A DNA stretch of 64,000 nucleotides from NCBI GenBank assembly GCA_026225945.1, contig JAMJFZ010000181.1, positions 2,170,001-2,234,000 of the forward strand, given 5' to 3'. Numbering within the stretch: position 1 is the first letter of the stretch; the number at the start of each line of letters is the position of its first letter. The notes below the pieces were generated by a model. That model had not been told where the DNA came from. It searched no databases and saw nothing but the letters and a program-made list of their open reading frames with translations. The stretch is from Cricetomys ansorgei (Eukaryota; Chordata; Mammalia; Rodentia; Nesomyidae). The position numbers and the translations under genes were made by a program. Of the stretch, positions 25,085 to 35,857 are shown one piece after another.

Positions 25085-25562
25085 GTCACACCACACTTAC
25101 ATAACTGGTAGACTACTCACTTGGTATGAGCAAGAAATTAGTTTTCAGCTATGAACCACAATAACCAGTGTGACATGGTTATCCTAAGTGTATCATAGTG
25201 GCACTCATATCGTGGTGGTAACCAACAACTCTCTAATTGGACTTAAGGCACACTAAATGGGAGGGAAATCATGCCTGGTAGTAGAAACCTAGCCATCACC
25301 TGGGGTTAGTGGGGTCATGAATCTTCAAGGAGAGCCATTTTATTGAACCGGCATAATTCCAAAGTGCACTCAATACTTATGCTTATGCCCACAGATAAGT
25401 GTCCCTCTCACCTCTCATCAAAGAAGCTTCTCTTTGCAACAAAAGGAAACAAAGGAGAGCATTACAGAAAACCACCCAAAATGTGGAGAACAAGTGATCA
25501 TGGAGTACCTAACCCCAGTTAATACATATCCAACACAACTCCTACAACTAAGGCTCAGTGAA

Positions 25563-26015
25563 TGTCTTAGTCAGTGTTCCATTGCTGTTATAAGCAATAT
25601 TCTTACACTATTCTATACAATGGAATATAATATTCTATTGTAAGAGACACCATGACCACAGTAGTTTTTATAAAAGAAAGCATTTAATTGGAGTTTGCTT
25701 ATAGTTTCAGAGGTTTAATCCATTTTCATCCTGGTGGGAAGCATGGCAGCACATAGGCAGACGTGGTACTGGAGAAAGGGCTGAGAGTTTACATCTAGAT
25801 CATCAGGCAGCAGGAAGAGAGAGAGAGATACACAGGGACTGGCTTGATCTTTTGAAATCCCAAAACCCATTCCCCGTGACAAACTTCTTCTAACAAAAGT
25901 CACACATTCTCTAACAAGCAATGCTTCTTAATCCCTCTCAAGTTGTACCACTCTCTTATGATCAAGCATTCAATTATGTGAGCCTACGGGGGCCATTCTT
26001 ATTCAAAGCACCACA
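25563..26015 (-). mobile_element. Solo MaLR/ERVL-type LTR with 5-bp duplication
   Basis: It starts TG and ends CA, flanked by gtgaa (25558-25562) and gagaa (26016-26020), a degraded 5-bp target duplication. It carries the common rodent text 'agagacaccatgaccacagt'. About 40 extra AT-rich bases interrupt it near 25595-25640. No internal genes. Confidence 0.8.
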
Positions 26016-26335
26016 GAGAACATCATAGAAGAGGGAGCAAAATATTATAAAAGCCAGAGAACCCAGGAAAGCTGCTGGGATAGTGTGTGTCCTAGAAATG
26101 ACAGGGAAACTTCATGCTGCTACCTGCCTAAAAAACCCTGAAGAAGTGCAGTACCAATAGACATGCTAACATGAAAGGGGGAATCTCACATGATGCTGCC
26201 TACAGGCAACCAAGGGATGCTGAGAGCAGGAGAAATGGATAAGGCCCTTAATCGGGTATCCAATAATAAATGCTCATCTGTGACCTCATATACATGCCAG
26301 TAACATTAAAAGGACATAGCCAGTTGTAATTATAT

Positions 26336-26337
<2 letters not shown>

Positions 26338-26392
<55 letters not shown>
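26338..26392. repeat. (GT)n microsatellite
   Basis: About 27 nearly perfect GT units within the L1 3' UTR. Confidence 0.97.
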
Positions 26393-26396
<4 letters not shown>

Positions 26397-26779
26397 CAAT
26401 AACAAAGAAAAAGAGACATTTTTAAGAAGGAGCAGAGTGTATGTTTGTGTGGCAGAAGAGAAGGATTAGAAGGAAGAAATGGTAGGGTAAAATGGTACAA
26501 TTGTATTTTAATTAAACTTTTTAATGAATGTCCAATCTCATACCCAAGTTTGTGCTTTCTGTGATGCCCTCATGATCCATCTACTTGTCTGCAAACAGTA
26601 TAAATTTCAAAACAGACCCACGTTTTTGAGATTATCTTGTCTTATGTGTAGGTTACCTAGAGATTTGTGAAACTGAAATTTGCAGAAACAGATCCTATTT
26701 CAAATATTCTATTTCATTACACCTGTTAAGTATATTCACAGTTGTGTTTACTTTTATGTGAAATTATTACAACATATAT

Positions 26780-27000
26780 TTTTATATTTTATTTTTATTT
26801 CATGTGTAGGAATGTTTGCCTGGTTGTGTATCTGTGCATCATGTGAATGTAGTGCCCACAGAGGCCAGAAGAAGGCAACAGATTCCACTTAAAATGGCAT
26901 TACAGACAGTTGTGAGTGGCCTAGTGGGTGCTGGAAACTGAATCTTGGTCCTCTGGAAGAGCAGTCAGTGCTCTTAAACACTGAGCCATCTCTCCAGCCC
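26780..27000 (-). mobile_element. B2/B3-family SINE
   Basis: 'ctgagccatctctccagccc' at the right end is the reverse complement of the tRNA-like head; 'cagaggccagaagaaggcaa' matches the body. Confidence 0.88.
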
Positions 27001-27026
27001 TGAGCCAATACCATATAAATAACAAC

Positions 27027-27257
27027 AGCAAATGATGAGGAGAGGAGGGGAGGAGAAGGAGGAAGAGGAGGAGGGGTAGGAAGAGGAGGAGGAGGAAGAA
27101 GAGAAGGAGGAAGAGGGGGAGGGGAGGAAGAGGGAGAGGAGGAAGAGAGAGAGGGGATGAGGAGGATGAGGAGGATGAGGATGAGGAGGAGGAGGAGGAA
27201 GAGGAGGAGGAGGAGGAGGAGAGGAGGAGGAGGAGGAGGAGGAGGAGGAGGAGGGGG
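27027..27257. repeat. GGA/GAG purine tract
   Basis: About 230 bp of almost pure purine on the + strand, mainly GGA triplets, abutting the SINE. Poly-Ser/Leu frames on the minus strand are compositional. Confidence 0.97.
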
Positions 27258-27659
27258 AAATTCATTTTCCCTAAACCCTGGTGCTTTTATTTAATGGAAA
27301 GCAAAACATATTCTAAACTAGATTCAATAATCCATCTTCTTTCCATTTTAATCTATTCCTGATTACTTAAGGTTGGTTTTAATGAGCTTCAGTGACATTA
27401 CTCTGCTGATGAAATGATGCTACTACAATTTGTAGGACTACTCACTCTTATACTCAAAGAGGTAGGAGTTCTTTTCACTTCCTTTTTTCTGGTATCTCTG
27501 ATTCTAGTTATCAGATGACTAATTACATTAGTGACCTTACATTTCTTCCAATTTTAAAATTGCCACAAATCTCCTCAGACTGAAGTCTGTTGCAAATTAG
27601 GGTACCAAACTAGGGTACTGAATTAGTTAGAACTGTGTGTAAATTATATTGCTATTTGC
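27258..27659. other. Unassigned intron sequence
   Basis: Nothing recognised. Confidence 0.5.
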
Positions 27660-27931
27660 CCCAGTTTGCTTTCTATCAACATGATAAACATCATGACCAA
27701 AAGTAACTTGGGGAACAAAGGGAAGTCAAGGGAGGAACTCCAGGTAGGAACTTAAGGGCAGGAACAGGAGCAGAGACCAGTGTGCTGGGCACTTCCACAT
27801 CAATCACTAATCAAGAAAACAACCTGCAGACTTGCCTATAGGTCAATCTGAAGAAAGCACTTTTCTTTATTGAGGCTTCCTCTTTCCAGATGACACAAAC
27901 TTGTATCTAGTTGACAATCTAACCAGCACAA
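27660..27931 (-). mobile_element. ERVL-like rodent LTR relic
   Basis: Reverse complement of the 'tgtcaacttgacac' LTR family: 'atgataaacatcatgaccaa' at the left and 'gatgacacaaacttgtatct' at the right. Confidence 0.65.
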
Positions 27932-28104
27932 GATTGTTCCTCTTCAGCAAGTTTCTTGAATTTGGTGTCAATTTAATTGATACGGTTGTTGCTGAGCTCA
28001 AGATAGGTGATATTGTCAGATACATAAATCCCAGTTAAATAAATTGTATATAAAACTCAATGTGCTTCTTTAAAAAAATCTTTTTCTTTCTTTTTATATG
28101 AAAA

Positions 28105-28205
28105 ATAGTTTCTTTTTTTTTTTTTTTTTTTGAGATAAGATTCACTATTTGTCCCTAGGTATCCTGGAACCCATTATGTGTAGACCAAGCTAGCCTCAAG
28201 ATATG
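28105..28205 (-). mobile_element. B1 SINE fragment
   Basis: A T-run then 'gagataagattcactatttg' and 'cctggaacccattatgtgta' match degraded reverse-complement B1. Confidence 0.65.
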
Positions 28206-28608
28206 GGCCACTGTGTATGTCTGAAAGATTTCTCTTCCCCTGGGAAGGCCTCTTTTCTGTGGTTTTCCCTTCAGGCTGTGGCGATATTGCCCATTATTAA
28301 AGATTAAGAGATCTAAAAAAAAAAATCTAGATTTTTAATTCTGATCTTTGTGATTTGGGATAAATCATATAAGTTCTATTTTCTACTTTCTTTCATTATA
28401 GATTATAAAAGTGTCATCTTAGTTCTATCACTCATGATAAAACAAAATAGATCAAAGATCTTTAACTATGTTAAATGTATTTAGCAAAACTAAGAATCAC
28501 TTATTGAAAATGACTCAGTTACAACGTCTGAAAGAGTAACTGGAATTTGAAAAGATCAGTTGAGCCCAGGTAGAAAAGGAGCATAACAACTCTCCCTTTA
28601 TCATCCAG

Positions 28609-28980
28609 TAGCTGCAAGATTTGATTGAGAGGCTATATGAGGGAAGGTAGCTAGTTTGGCTTAACTAAAGATAACAGAAGAGAAGAAGAAGAAGGAGGAG
28701 GAGGAGGGAGGAGGAGGAGGAGGAGGAGGAGGAGGAGGAGGAGGAGTGCTAGGAGGATGAGGAGGAAGGAGAAGTGGCAAGAGTTTGGAAGCTTCCTGGA
28801 GACAGAGGAGACCATTCTGCACTTAGAAGTGACACATGAAGGAGAGACACACAAGCAGCCTGCCTGAGCTGGAGGGTCAGATATAAAATGTCAGGCATGT
28901 ACTGGAACAACTCAAGATTGACTTGCAACTACAAGTGGATGACCTCCTGACCCGGTGAGCAGATGACCAGGGCTAAGCAT
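28609..28980 (+). pseudogene. MYH15-like exon 27 relic with GGA expansion
   Basis: An acceptor (catccag) precedes the relic. It begins LQDLIERLYEG, then decays into a GGA repeat (28679-28746) where the family encodes a Glu/Gly-rich 'LEEVGG' stretch. Further on, different frames read ETEETILHLEVT (from 28799), KERHTSSLPELEGQ (28839-28880) and VLEQLKIDLQLQVDDLLTR, ending near EQMTRAK at about 28978. Stops include TAA at 28884-28886 and TGA at 28956-28958. The family exon is 390 bp; this relic is about 370 bp through deletions balanced by the repeat. The 'LPELEGQ' and 'DDLLTR' wording favours MYH15. Confidence 0.88.
28679..28746. repeat. (GGA)n microsatellite inside myosin exon relic
   Basis: About 20 GGA units starting in the Glu/Gly-rich part of exon 27. 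Confidence 0.97.
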
Positions 28981-29704
28981 TCATTTTGTATTTTTGAATA
29001 TGGAAGTAAATAGACAAGAGAAGGGGAAAAATCAGAAGGATGTTGACATTTGATAATGGAAGCTATAATTCTTGAGACTGTTGAAACCAGTCCTGACCTC
29101 AGTGGTCAATGTTAAGATCCCATAGTATCACTTCAGTATAACTTGAAAGTGGCTTCTGGTTTTATTAGAATTCTAGTCAGTGTTGCTCACGAAGTCTTCT
29201 GGTGCTCGAGTAAGTGGGATGAAAATTGAAACCAGAAGCTATGTCTTTCTTGAAGAATGACTTTGTGTTGTGATCACTCCCTAGGGGTATCCCAGATACT
29301 TATAGAGCCTGTCTAAAAGATTGATAGACATAAACAGGCTTGCTGAGAAAAGGGGACATTGTGTCCTCTGGCATCTCTTTAACCAGCCAACACAAGAAGA
29401 AAATTTTATCACATGCCCTGTAGCCTTCATCTGTTCCTTCAGTGACACTATGCCCAGCAAACTCTTGTGTCAATGGTTCATATCAGACCATGAAAAACAG
29501 CTAACTTCTCGTAGCAGGAAAGATTTTGCTTTACAGTAAGTGAAACAAATGGCTAGTTGTTGCAGCATCTGCTGCTTATAGACAGAATTTGGAACCATCT
29601 GAGAAAGATATGACCCAGCAACTGGTATTTGTTACAGTTAGTAGAAACTTCACTTCTTGTTACTATTTTCTTCCAATCTTATTGTGTAGCTGTATCGAGG
29701 CACC
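28981..29704. other. Unassigned; exon-like stretch without family
   Basis: A 72-codon open frame (29321-29539) is followed by gtaagtga, but it resembles no myosin exon or family I know. Confidence 0.4.
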
Positions 29705-29960
29705 CAATGTTGGAGAATTTACAAATTACAAAAGTATTTCTTATGATTCTGAAGGCCATGAAGGGCAAGATCAAGGCACCAGAAGGTTTAGTGTCTGTGA
29801 TGACATATTACTTTAAATCTGGTCCCTCTCCTGTGTTCTCATATGGAAGATGGGGAAAGGAATAAAACAATCCCTTGTTTCTCTTTAAAATGTCACCAAT
29901 TCCATTCATGATTTGTTCACCTCTTAAAATATCTGTTTGATAATACTGAGTAACATTGAG
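29705..29960 (-). mobile_element. MaLR LTR (MLT1/MST-like)
   Basis: 'tgattctgaaggccatgaag', 'gcaagatcaaggcaccagaa' and 'accaattccattcatgattt' match the reverse complement of MaLR LTRs. Confidence 0.65.
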
Positions 29961-30043
29961 TGCATTGCAATTTATGGATTTTGGAGGAAATTCAGACTGT
30001 AGTTTTTGGCCCACCCTTCATCCCTTATTTTTCTTAGAATTCC

Positions 30044-30158
30044 GTTGAGCATCCCTAATCTGAAGTTTTAAAATATAAAATAGTCCAAAAGTTGAAAAAG
30101 AAATCAAGTCCCAACATGATGTTCCATATGAAGAAGTTTACACCATAAGGTATTTCAC

Positions 30159-30198
<40 letters not shown>

Positions 30199-30386
30199 TA
30201 TTCAAAGTCAGTTAAGTTGTTAATACAGTTAAGTTGTTAACCAGGTAAATATCCAATCTAAAATGAGTTCTGTGGTTAGACTGTGGGTGCTATCTCATTG
30301 TATATATGCAAATATCCCCAAATCCTATAAAATCTGGAATCTGAAACACACTGGGGCCCAGGCAGTTTGAATAAGCTATGCTCAAC
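30044..30386. mobile_element. DNA transposon relic with inverted ends
   Basis: It starts gttgagcatccctaatctga and ends with the inverted atgctcaac; 'gcaaatatccccaaatc' lies near the right end. This is the wording of an old mammalian non-autonomous DNA element. A CA repeat (30156-30197) lies inside. Confidence 0.6.
30156..30197. repeat. (CA)n microsatellite
   Basis: About 20 CA units with one CG. Confidence 0.97.
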
Positions 30387-32319
30387 ATGTATAAGCCCTG
30401 TGAACACTTAGACCGTCTTTCTCCTCCATCTCCTTTACATTCTGCATTTACTAAGGATTCTACCTTTCCCTAGGCACTGAGCACTTCTAATTCCATGCCC
30501 TGTAGGCTTCATTTGTTGCTATGTTAGCCCACATGAGACTTCAGATGACCTCACTCTCCCAATCATTCTCAGAAACTTCTTTTTTGTATAAATATTAGTA
30601 GTGAGTCATAAAAATTCCAATGCTTTTGATAGGCTTATTGTAAATTCACCTTCATTAGGCATAAATTTCAATACTTTCTGACATTCTCCAGACCCCATTG
30701 GTGCTCACTGAAGTTCTTTATCCTCCTATTTCTCATCCTACTTTATTTCATACAAAAATCCTTCTTCGGACTCTAATCCTACCTTTCTGAATATTTCCAT
30801 TCAATAAATAAGACTTGATAAGATCAAGGCCACTCAGCAGAACTTATCTTTCCAGCTTAGGCATCTGAGTTTTTATTTTCTTACCCAGTCCTTACTTTTT
30901 ATCCTGTTTCTATGAATAAAATATTACTCCATATAACCATTATTCACCTATTTCAAGAAACAAAATCAAATCTAAATATTTAAGACCTTTCCTCAGACAG
31001 TAGAGAACGTGTCTTGGGAGGAAACCAAAGCATTCATATCTGTCTTCTATCTCTCTGACAAGAGGTGGTGTTCTGCTTCACATATCACCTGACACCCTTG
31101 TCACTTAAGTTTATAATTACATCTTTTGTTTCTGGAAGTGGACAGGGTTGGTGCATAAGCTTGCAGGCATGTAGCGATTGAGGCTAGGGTCAGTTGAAGG
31201 TTACTTCACTCAAACATTAAGTCCTGGACTGGGATAGCTAGATCAGCTGCATCAGGCTGGATATTTCTCTCTGTGATGTCTCACTATGGCTAGTAGGGCT
31301 TTTATCAGAGAATGGCTGCCATGGAGGAACTAACTTCAAGCAGAACAATTCGCAGCACTAAGAGCAGGTGATCCAAGAGACCAAGATAAAAGCTGCAGAT
31401 ATTCTTATGATTCACAGTGCTTCAGTGTCGCTATGCATGGCTTCTGCCAGTGTCAGGGGTCCACACACAAGTGTCCAAACAAGACAGTTGAGTCCATTGG
31501 CAGGCTGTCTCTTACCCAGTTAGGCACATACCTCATGGTCTGCTGACTTCTTTTACCTCTGTGATCTGTCTTTATTTCCCTTATTTTTCTTAGGGTTTCT
31601 GAAAGATTGGCAATTTTGTCCATTCCCCAAACTATTAAGAGTAAAACCAAACTGATTGCCTCCTCCAGAAGCTGACATTTCTGGAGGCTCCCATCACTAG
31701 CAGCCTGGCTCATTCCGTCACCCAGGCTTAGATCTAAGCTTCTTTGCTTTCCAGTTGTTATTGCAACAGCTCATTCTCTCCCATTCTGCTTTCTTGTTAC
31801 CATGTAGGCCTGCCATTACCATTCCTCTAGAATATTTCAGTGATTTCTTAAATTACATTCTTTATTTCTCACATTTCTGTGTTCAATTTACCCTACATAA
31901 CAGTCAGATTAATTTTTCTAATGCACACTCCATTGAATTACGTCTCTGATTAACAATGAACTCCAAACTTCTGATTTCTGGGATTGTTATGGCCTGTGAG
32001 TACTCTCAACCCTCCTTGGTAGTTTTAGATGTCATTACTTTGATTTATGGACCTTCATTTCAGTCAGCTTAAATGCTTGCCATCCATCTGATATGCAGTT
32101 CCACCAATATTGCATTCAATGTGAAATAACACTCTTTTCTACAATTCTCAATTCAACTTCTCCTATTAACTTTTTGTATGTTCCTGAAATCCTGTGATAC
32201 TTTTAGAGCCCCTTGTTGCATTGCATAGTCTTTTAACTTTGCATAAAGAGAAAGCATCTCTCAGGCAGAAAATGGGTTTTATTAATATTTACAGAGCTTT
32301 TCATAATCTTTGAACCCAA
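30387..32319. other. Mostly unassigned; possible old LTR-like repeat
   Basis: Text around 31200-31460 ('gcaggtgatccaagagacca') resembles an old mammalian LTR-like repeat, but I cannot name it. No gene is seen. Confidence 0.4.
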
Positions 32320-32425
32320 TTACTAGCATTAATTTCTACACATGCCTCCTAGAGCTCATGGGTCCAGTGACTTGTCTAAGGTCACACAATTAAACAACAG
32401 AGAAGGGCACAAACTCCAAATTATG
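32320..32425 (-). repeat. MIR SINE remnant
   Basis: 'gacttgtctaaggtcacaca' is the reverse complement of the MIR core. Confidence 0.65.
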
Positions 32426-33379
32426 TTTATGTATGTGTGTGACCATTTTATGTTGCTGTCTTAAATATTTTTGGTAGTAAAAATTGATTCAGTCCATTGC
32501 CTAAGGTATAAATGCTATGCTAAACTTTTGTTTGAATTGTTTATTTAATCTTTTTCCAAATTGTGCCAAAAACATTAATGCTCACTGGTACAGGGGACAG
32601 AAACAAAAACATTTGCAAAGGCGTACTATACTGATGGAGAGATCAAGACAATTTGGAAGTGACAGGCAATCTCAAAATTATCTTGATTATTTTGAATTCC
32701 CATTGGCCCAGCATTTCTGAAACACAACAATTTTAGGCATCGTTCTTAAAAGCAGCATTAAGACTAATGTGCATCAATCCATTAACCAACTCTTCTCTGG
32801 TATCAAAAAATACTGGGTGATTTTTTTTTCCTTCTTAAATTTCAAATCAAGTTGAAGGAACAACTCTCTTCTTTTTAAGGAAGTGTCTTGATTCTCTCCT
32901 CAATATCTTGAATATCTTCAGCAAATGCATTACCAATTGCAAACATTATGTGAGTGGTTAACATTGTCTGTGGATATCCACCATGAGAAGCCATGCTTCA
33001 CGTAACATCAAAGAGCTGCTGTTTGCCTGCCCTCATATGTTAACCACTCATAGAAATGCGCAGCCCAGAGAACCTCTCTAGATAATGGGGAACCTTGGTC
33101 TCTTCATCTTGCCACTTCTTCACAAAATTGACTTAGTTTTCCAGGGACCTTTGCCTTTTCACTCTTCGCAAACATTCAAGCCCACAAACCTGGCTTTGTT
33201 ATTGGATCATTTATTCTTGGAAACATCATCAAGTCAGCTTATCTGGTGGCAAAGTAAGTCAACTAGAATATTAAGTTAATTAATCCTCTGTATCCATTAC
33301 CTCATCTTAAAGAGGTTTGGGATCTAATATTTGGCTATTGCTGGCATCTGTATAGTCCATTTCTATTCAAGTCCAATCC
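32426..33379. other. Unassigned sequence
   Basis: Nothing recognised. Confidence 0.5.
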
Positions 33380-33560
33380 GGGCAGTTAGTTGTGTAAATC
33401 TGGGTAAAATATTTAGGCCCCTGATGCTCACTTTTCTCACTCATAAAGCAGAGCTGATCCGAACTCATAAGGGCTATTATGAGAGGAAGAGTGAGGACAC
33501 CAATTGTTACTTTCAGAAGTGAGAGAAAACATATTCAACGCTCAAAATGCAATTATAAAC
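33380..33560 (+). repeat. MIR SINE remnant
   Basis: 'aaatctgggtaaaatattta', 'cttttctcactcataaagca' and 'gggctattatgagaggaaga' follow the MIR order. Confidence 0.65.
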
Positions 33561-34095
33561 TCCAAACAACCTAGAAGCCTTTCATTTATCACTACCATAG
33601 CATATAGCATTTTTCTAGATGCTGGTCGAGCGTGGGGTAATTGAGAACACCTGGCCTTTTACATGAGTACTCTAACCTCTGTGAAGCTGATGGATTTGAA
33701 GCAGGTCATTGACACTCTGCCAGGTCTGAGTTCACAACCAAGGCAGCCTCTATGTGTACTGTGGAGCATCTGTGAACGGAACTACACAGCATTCCTTGTT
33801 AGTTTCCAAATGAGCAGGCATCTGAATATTATAACCACATTACTCTGGGGGCTGGAGTGGATGACAATAATTTGAATGTGACCTCAGTAAATATCAGTGG
33901 GTATTGTGGCCAACCTTTCATTAAATTTACAGTAATTTGAGTGTCGTAAGCATTTATTAAGATACAAATTTGTAACTTTTCATGAGGTGTTCAGAATATT
34001 GTCTAGTCTATGTTTAAAGACAGGAGTCTTCAGCTCAACATAGGAATCAACTAGATACAGCCAAGATTTTTGCTGACTCAAATGTTTCCCAAAGC
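33561..34095. other. Unassigned sequence
   Basis: No gene or repeat recognised. Confidence 0.5.
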
Positions 34096-34625
34096 AGACT
34101 GGAGGGATGGCTCAGGCATAAGACATATTTTTGCAAACCTAAGGACTGAGTTTAACTCGCCAGCATCCACAGAAGAAGCCAGGCATGCACGTGCATGCTC
34201 GCATGGGCAGCGATGATGGGACTTAGTGGAATGCAAAAAGAAAAGGAAGATATGAAGTCTGGAGGGGGGGCTATGTTCAGGAAACATATGAGGAGATGGA
34301 AGAGAGAAGTAGGGTTGGATATGGTGAAAATACACTGTATACATGTGTGAAATTCTCAAAGAATAAATAAAAAGATTATTTTTGAAAAGCTCACATGCCT
34401 GTGTCCTGTGCGTTAAAGAGATGGAGACAGGAGGATCATGTCGAGAACTTGCTGTCCAGCTAGTATAGCCGAAGTGATGAGGCCTTATCTCAAGGCAATG
34501 GAGCATAGAATGAAAAGGGAAGACACCTGATGGTCTGCTGTGGCCTCTACAAGAATGTGCATGGGCACATGTTCCCACCACACTTGTATTCATGAAACAC
34601 ACACACACACACACAGCACATACAC
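34096..34625 (+). mobile_element. B4-family SINE split by L1 3' end
   Basis: The head 'actggagggatggctcaggc' and 'aggactgagtttaactcgcc' lie left of the L1 piece. The B1-like and tail parts ('gagatggagacaggaggatc', 'ccttatctcaaggcaatg', CA tail) lie right of it. Confidence 0.75.
34206..34388 (+). mobile_element. Truncated Lx-type L1 3' end in B4
   Basis: 'ggatatggtgaaaatacact' and 'gaataaataaaaagattatt' mark the L1 3' terminus. Flanks gctcgcatg (34197-34205) and gctcacatg (34389-34397) form a 9-bp target duplication with one mismatch. Confidence 0.8.
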
Positions 34626-35059
34626 AGACACACATCATATCACGAAACTCCTTATTTTGTATGATAAATATGAAGTAACAAAAATAGGACAAAATGGTAA
34701 GAATCATAGATAATTCAAGTTACAACAACTTCATAGGTAAATGGGATTTTTCTATGTTGCATGTAGCAATTCATAGTCTATTCTAAGGTCCTTATTTTTA
34801 GAAATCTTCAAGGATTTGTTCATTTAATGAGATACTTAAATCAGGTAGAAGTTCAATGGGCAATGACATACTTTACTTAGGGCATGAAAGCCAGCTGAGA
34901 AGCTGAACTTGGAACAGAAATGCTAGCCTAATAGGATTACAGCAAGCCCGCAGCTCCCTGCATCAGAAGGGCACAGTTGCTTTGACTACTCACATTTTGT
35001 TGTTAGGATGTTATAGCTCAGACCCATTGACTTTCTTTTAGCCTGCTTGATCATCTCCT

Positions 35060-35623
35060 GATATCTATTGTCAACTTGACAGGATCTAGAATTACCTAGG
35101 AGACAAACCTCTAAATACGTCTGTGGAGTTTGATTAGGTTAGCTGAGTTGGGAAAACTAAATATGGCCAGCACCATCCCACTAACTGGTGGCCCTATCCT
35201 GTATAAAAAGCAAGCAAGCTGGGCATCGGCATCCATCTCTGCTTTCTGACTAGGAACTCAATGTAGCCAACAGCTTCCTGCTCCTGATACCACATCCTCC
35301 CCATGGGGATGAACTAGGCCAGTAGTTCTCAAACTACCTAATGCTGTGACCCTTTAATACAGGTCCTCATGTTGTGGTGATCCACAATCATACAATTGTT
35401 TTTATTTCGTCTTCACAACTGTAATTTTGCTACTGTTATGGATCATAATGTAAATTTTCTAAAATGCAGATGGTCTCAGCTGACCCCTGTGGATGGGTTA
35501 TTCCACATCCAAGGGGTCATGACCCACACGTTCAGAAATGATGGACTATACCTTCAAATTACAAGCCAAACTCTTTCCTCCTTAAATTGCTTTTGTTAGG
35601 TATCTTGCCCTAGCTGCAACAGG
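35060..35623 (+). mobile_element. ERVL-like rodent LTR split by URR1
   Basis: Left part 'attgtcaacttgacaggatc' to 'gctttctgactaggaactca'; right part 'aagccaaactctttcctcct' to the end. A hAT element occupies the middle. Confidence 0.65.
35320..35543. mobile_element. URR1-like hAT-Charlie element
   Basis: Ends cagtagttctcaaac and gttcagaaatgatg are degraded hAT-Charlie inverted ends; 'cctcatgttgtggtgatcc' is typical of URR1. Flanks aactaggc and gactatac match at 5 of 8 positions. Confidence 0.85.
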
Positions 35624-35668
35624 AGCAGCAGCAACAGCAATAAAAGTAATTATCATGTTCTTCTAGTT

Positions 35669-35857
35669 CAGTAATTCCCAACCTGTGGGCACATGACCTT
35701 TATACAGGGGTCACCTAAGAGCATTTGCAAGGCAGATATTTACATTACGATTCATAACAGTAGCAAAATTGCAGTTATGGAGTAGCAATGAAAATAATAT
35801 TGTAGTTGGGGTCACCTCAACATGAGGCCACCTCGTTGAGAAAGTTGAGAACCACTG
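35669..35857. mobile_element. URR1-like element, opposite orientation
   Basis: Text runs cagtaattcccaacctgtgg to aagttgagaaccactg with 'ttacattacgattcataaca' in the middle, reversed relative to the copy 126 bp upstream. It encodes no transposase. Confidence 0.88.

Larger units (their letters stand above)
25085..26540 (+). mobile_element. Lx-type L1 3' region, split by an LTR
   Basis: 'cagtgtgacatggttatcct', 'aacctagccatcacctgggg' and, after the LTR, 'tagaaatgacagggaaactt' match the rodent Lx 3' UTR. It ends in a (GT)n run (26338-26392) and 'tgtattttaattaaactttt' at 26502-26521. The LTR 25563-26015 sits inside it. Confidence 0.8.

Noticed and set aside
26921..27265. Open frame with poly-Leu and poly-Ser
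   Set aside because: It is the translated GGA tract plus SINE sequence.
29321..29545. Candidate myosin exon 28
   Set aside because: The open frame and donor look exon-like, but the residues do not match the expected rod segment.
34078..34707. Longest open frame in the window (209 codons, minus strand)
   Set aside because: It runs antisense through a B4 SINE, an L1 3' end and a CA repeat; no domain is visible.
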